From positions 1 through 15,974 of the forward strand of contig DBNM01000172.1 of assembly GCA_002299135.1 (NCBI GenBank): a DNA stretch of 15,974 bases, read 5' to 3'. Under the pieces are notes generated by a model. That model made no database searches, was not told the origin of the DNA, and was given only the letters and a program-made list of their open reading frames with translations. How positions within the stretch are numbered: the first letter of the stretch is position 1; each line of letters starts with the position of its first letter. Below are positions 15,024-15,974 of this stretch, one piece after another. Origin of the DNA: Candidatus Neomicrothrix sp. UBA672 (GTDB lineage: Bacteria > Actinomycetota > Acidimicrobiia > Acidimicrobiales > MedAcidi-G1). A program made the translations under genes and the position numbers.

Positions 15024-15974
15024 TCAGCCTCCGAAATCTTTCATATCTAAATCAAGAATCGTCTGGAATAAAACGTTACATCCTGCAATAAGGTCATCCG
15101 AATCTGTGTGTTCCTGTGGGTTGTGACTTATTCCTTTGTGGCTTGGCACAAATACCATCCCAGTTGGACAAACTCTTGCCATCATCTGAGCATCATGTCC
15201 TGCACCAGACGGGAGTTTCATTACTGAATGTCCCAGTCGGGAAGCTATATTTTCTACTGTGTCGACAACTTCTTGATTGAATTCGACAGGTTCAAATCTA
15301 GCTAATTGTCTTTTTTCAATTTCTAAACCTTCGTTGGAAGCTAGCTCTAATAGAAAATCAGCAAGCTTATTTTCAGATTCTAATAAGCGAGCCTCAACCG
15401 TGTTTCTTAAATCTACGGTCAAAATAGCTGAACCTGCCACCACGTTAACCAAATTAGGGTGAAGCTCCAGTCTGCCAACCGTGGCTACTTGGGTTCCCCC
15501 CATTTCTAAAGACAAGTCACGAACATAAGTAGAAATCGCAGCTGCTGCGAAGCCTGAATCATGTCGAAGCGCCATTGGAGTGGTTCCCGCATGGTTAGAT
15601 TCACCAGTAACTGTGAGCTCAGTCCATGAAATTCCTTGCACTCCTGTTACCGCTCCTATTGTTACACCTTCTACTTCCAAAACAGGGCCTTGTTCAATAT
15701 GCAATTCAACAAAGGCTCTGGGTGAAGGACCGGGGCATGGAGAGGTCCCTCTGTAACCAATGCGGTCTAATTCATCTCCTACTTTGGCTCCATCAACGCC
15801 TTTTATGTCTAAGGCCTCCTCAAGTGTCATTCCCCCTACATAAACGAGACTGCCTAGCATGTCCGGTGCGAATCTAGAACCTTCTTCATCGGTAAAAAAA
15901 GCAACTGCTACTGGATGTTGTGTCTCAATTTTGTTTTCAGAAAGAGACTCGATTATCTCTAAACCTGCGAGTAC
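15024..15974 (-). CDS. N-carbamoyl-L-amino-acid hydrolase / allantoate amidohydrolase, M20 family (5' partial)
   Basis: The frame is open to the window edge; 316 residues of a protein usually about 400-420 long are visible, so roughly the first quarter is missing. The visible part starts in VLAGLEIIESL, followed by the metal-ligand segment FFTDEEGSRFAPDMLGSL, HIEQGPVLE, GVQGISW, the lid-domain substrate motif NHAGTTPMALRHDS, the SGAGHDAQMM motif and the final ISHNPQEHT with its metal-ligand His. This is the hydantoinase/carbamoylase branch of M20 (AmaB/HyuC, allantoate amidohydrolase AllC, ureidoglycolate hydrolases), dinuclear-metal enzymes releasing ammonia and CO2 from ureido groups. In a purine context allantoate is a natural candidate, but the adjacent D-carbamoylase favours N-carbamoyl-amino acids equally. 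The ATG at 15860 is internal. Confidence 0.92.
   Translation of the reverse strand, partial: VLAGLEIIESLSENKIETQHPVAVAFFTDEEGSRFAPDMLGSLVYVGGMTLEEALDIKGVDGAKVGDELDRIGYRGTSPCPGPSPRAFVELHIEQGPVLEVEGVTIGAVTGVQGISWTELTVTGESNHAGTTPMALRHDSGFAAAAISTYVRDLSLEMGGTQVATVGRLELHPNLVNVVAGSAILTVDLRNTVEARLLESENKLADFLLELASNEGLEIEKRQLARFEPVEFNQEVVDTVENIASRLGHSVMKLPSGAGHDAQMMARVCPTGMVFVPSHKGISHNPQEHTDSDDLIAGCNVLFQTILDLDMKDFGG

Noticed and set aside
1..15974. tRNA, rRNA, CRISPR, insertion sequences, long repeats or riboswitches
   Set aside because: No intergenic gap exceeds 28 bp and no repeats, transposase motifs or RNA-like folds were seen; both promoters must lie outside the window.

Overview
The window is almost fully coding: thirteen genes, the longest gap between them 28 bp, no RNA gene, mobile element or CRISPR array. 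Base composition is moderate to AT-rich (about 43-45 % GC by eye). Two luciferase-like oxidoreductases of the type that often use F420, several molybdenum-hydroxylase genes and dense operons with 1-8 nt spacings or overlaps fit a free-living, possibly marine, F420-using bacterium such as a Chloroflexi (SAR202-like) or Acidimicrobiia lineage. That placement is inference; no phylogenetic marker is present.

Layout: two operons point towards each other and meet at about 8091. The left operon (+ strand, 1-8090) holds a xanthine dehydrogenase-family molybdopterin protein (5' end outside the window), an SsnA-like amidohydrolase, an XdhC-family maturation factor, YqeB and YqeC (selenium-dependent molybdenum hydroxylase accessory families), an LLM-class oxidoreductase and a VanX-like M15 dipeptidase. 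The right operon (- strand, read from 15974 down to 8093) holds an M20-family N-carbamoyl-L-amino-acid/allantoate amidohydrolase (5' end outside), an N-carbamoyl-D-amino-acid hydrolase, a fused [2Fe-2S]/molybdopterin hydroxylase resembling the selenium-dependent XDH/XdhD group, an SsnA protein with a shortened N-terminus, a second LLM oxidoreductase and an 8-oxoguanine deaminase.

Together the genes look like a purine or related N-heterocycle catabolic island: Mo-hydroxylases would oxidise the ring, amidohydrolases remove exocyclic amines, LLM flavin/F420 enzymes may reduce or open the ring, and carbamoylases release ammonia and CO2 from ureido products. The set recalls the E. coli yqeB-yqeC-mocA-ygfK-ssnA-ygfM-xdhD region. 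Both operons carry the same order, Mo-hydroxylase then SsnA-like amidohydrolase then LLM enzyme, which suggests two parallel pathways for different substrates.

The most unusual observation is in the first gene. Its N-terminal region clearly aligns with the [2Fe-2S] subunit/domain of molybdenum hydroxylases, but every cluster-ligating cysteine position visible here is replaced (E, S, S, D, E) while the surrounding fold sequence is kept. It looks like a cysteine-free pseudo-ferredoxin domain fused to an apparently intact molybdopterin domain.
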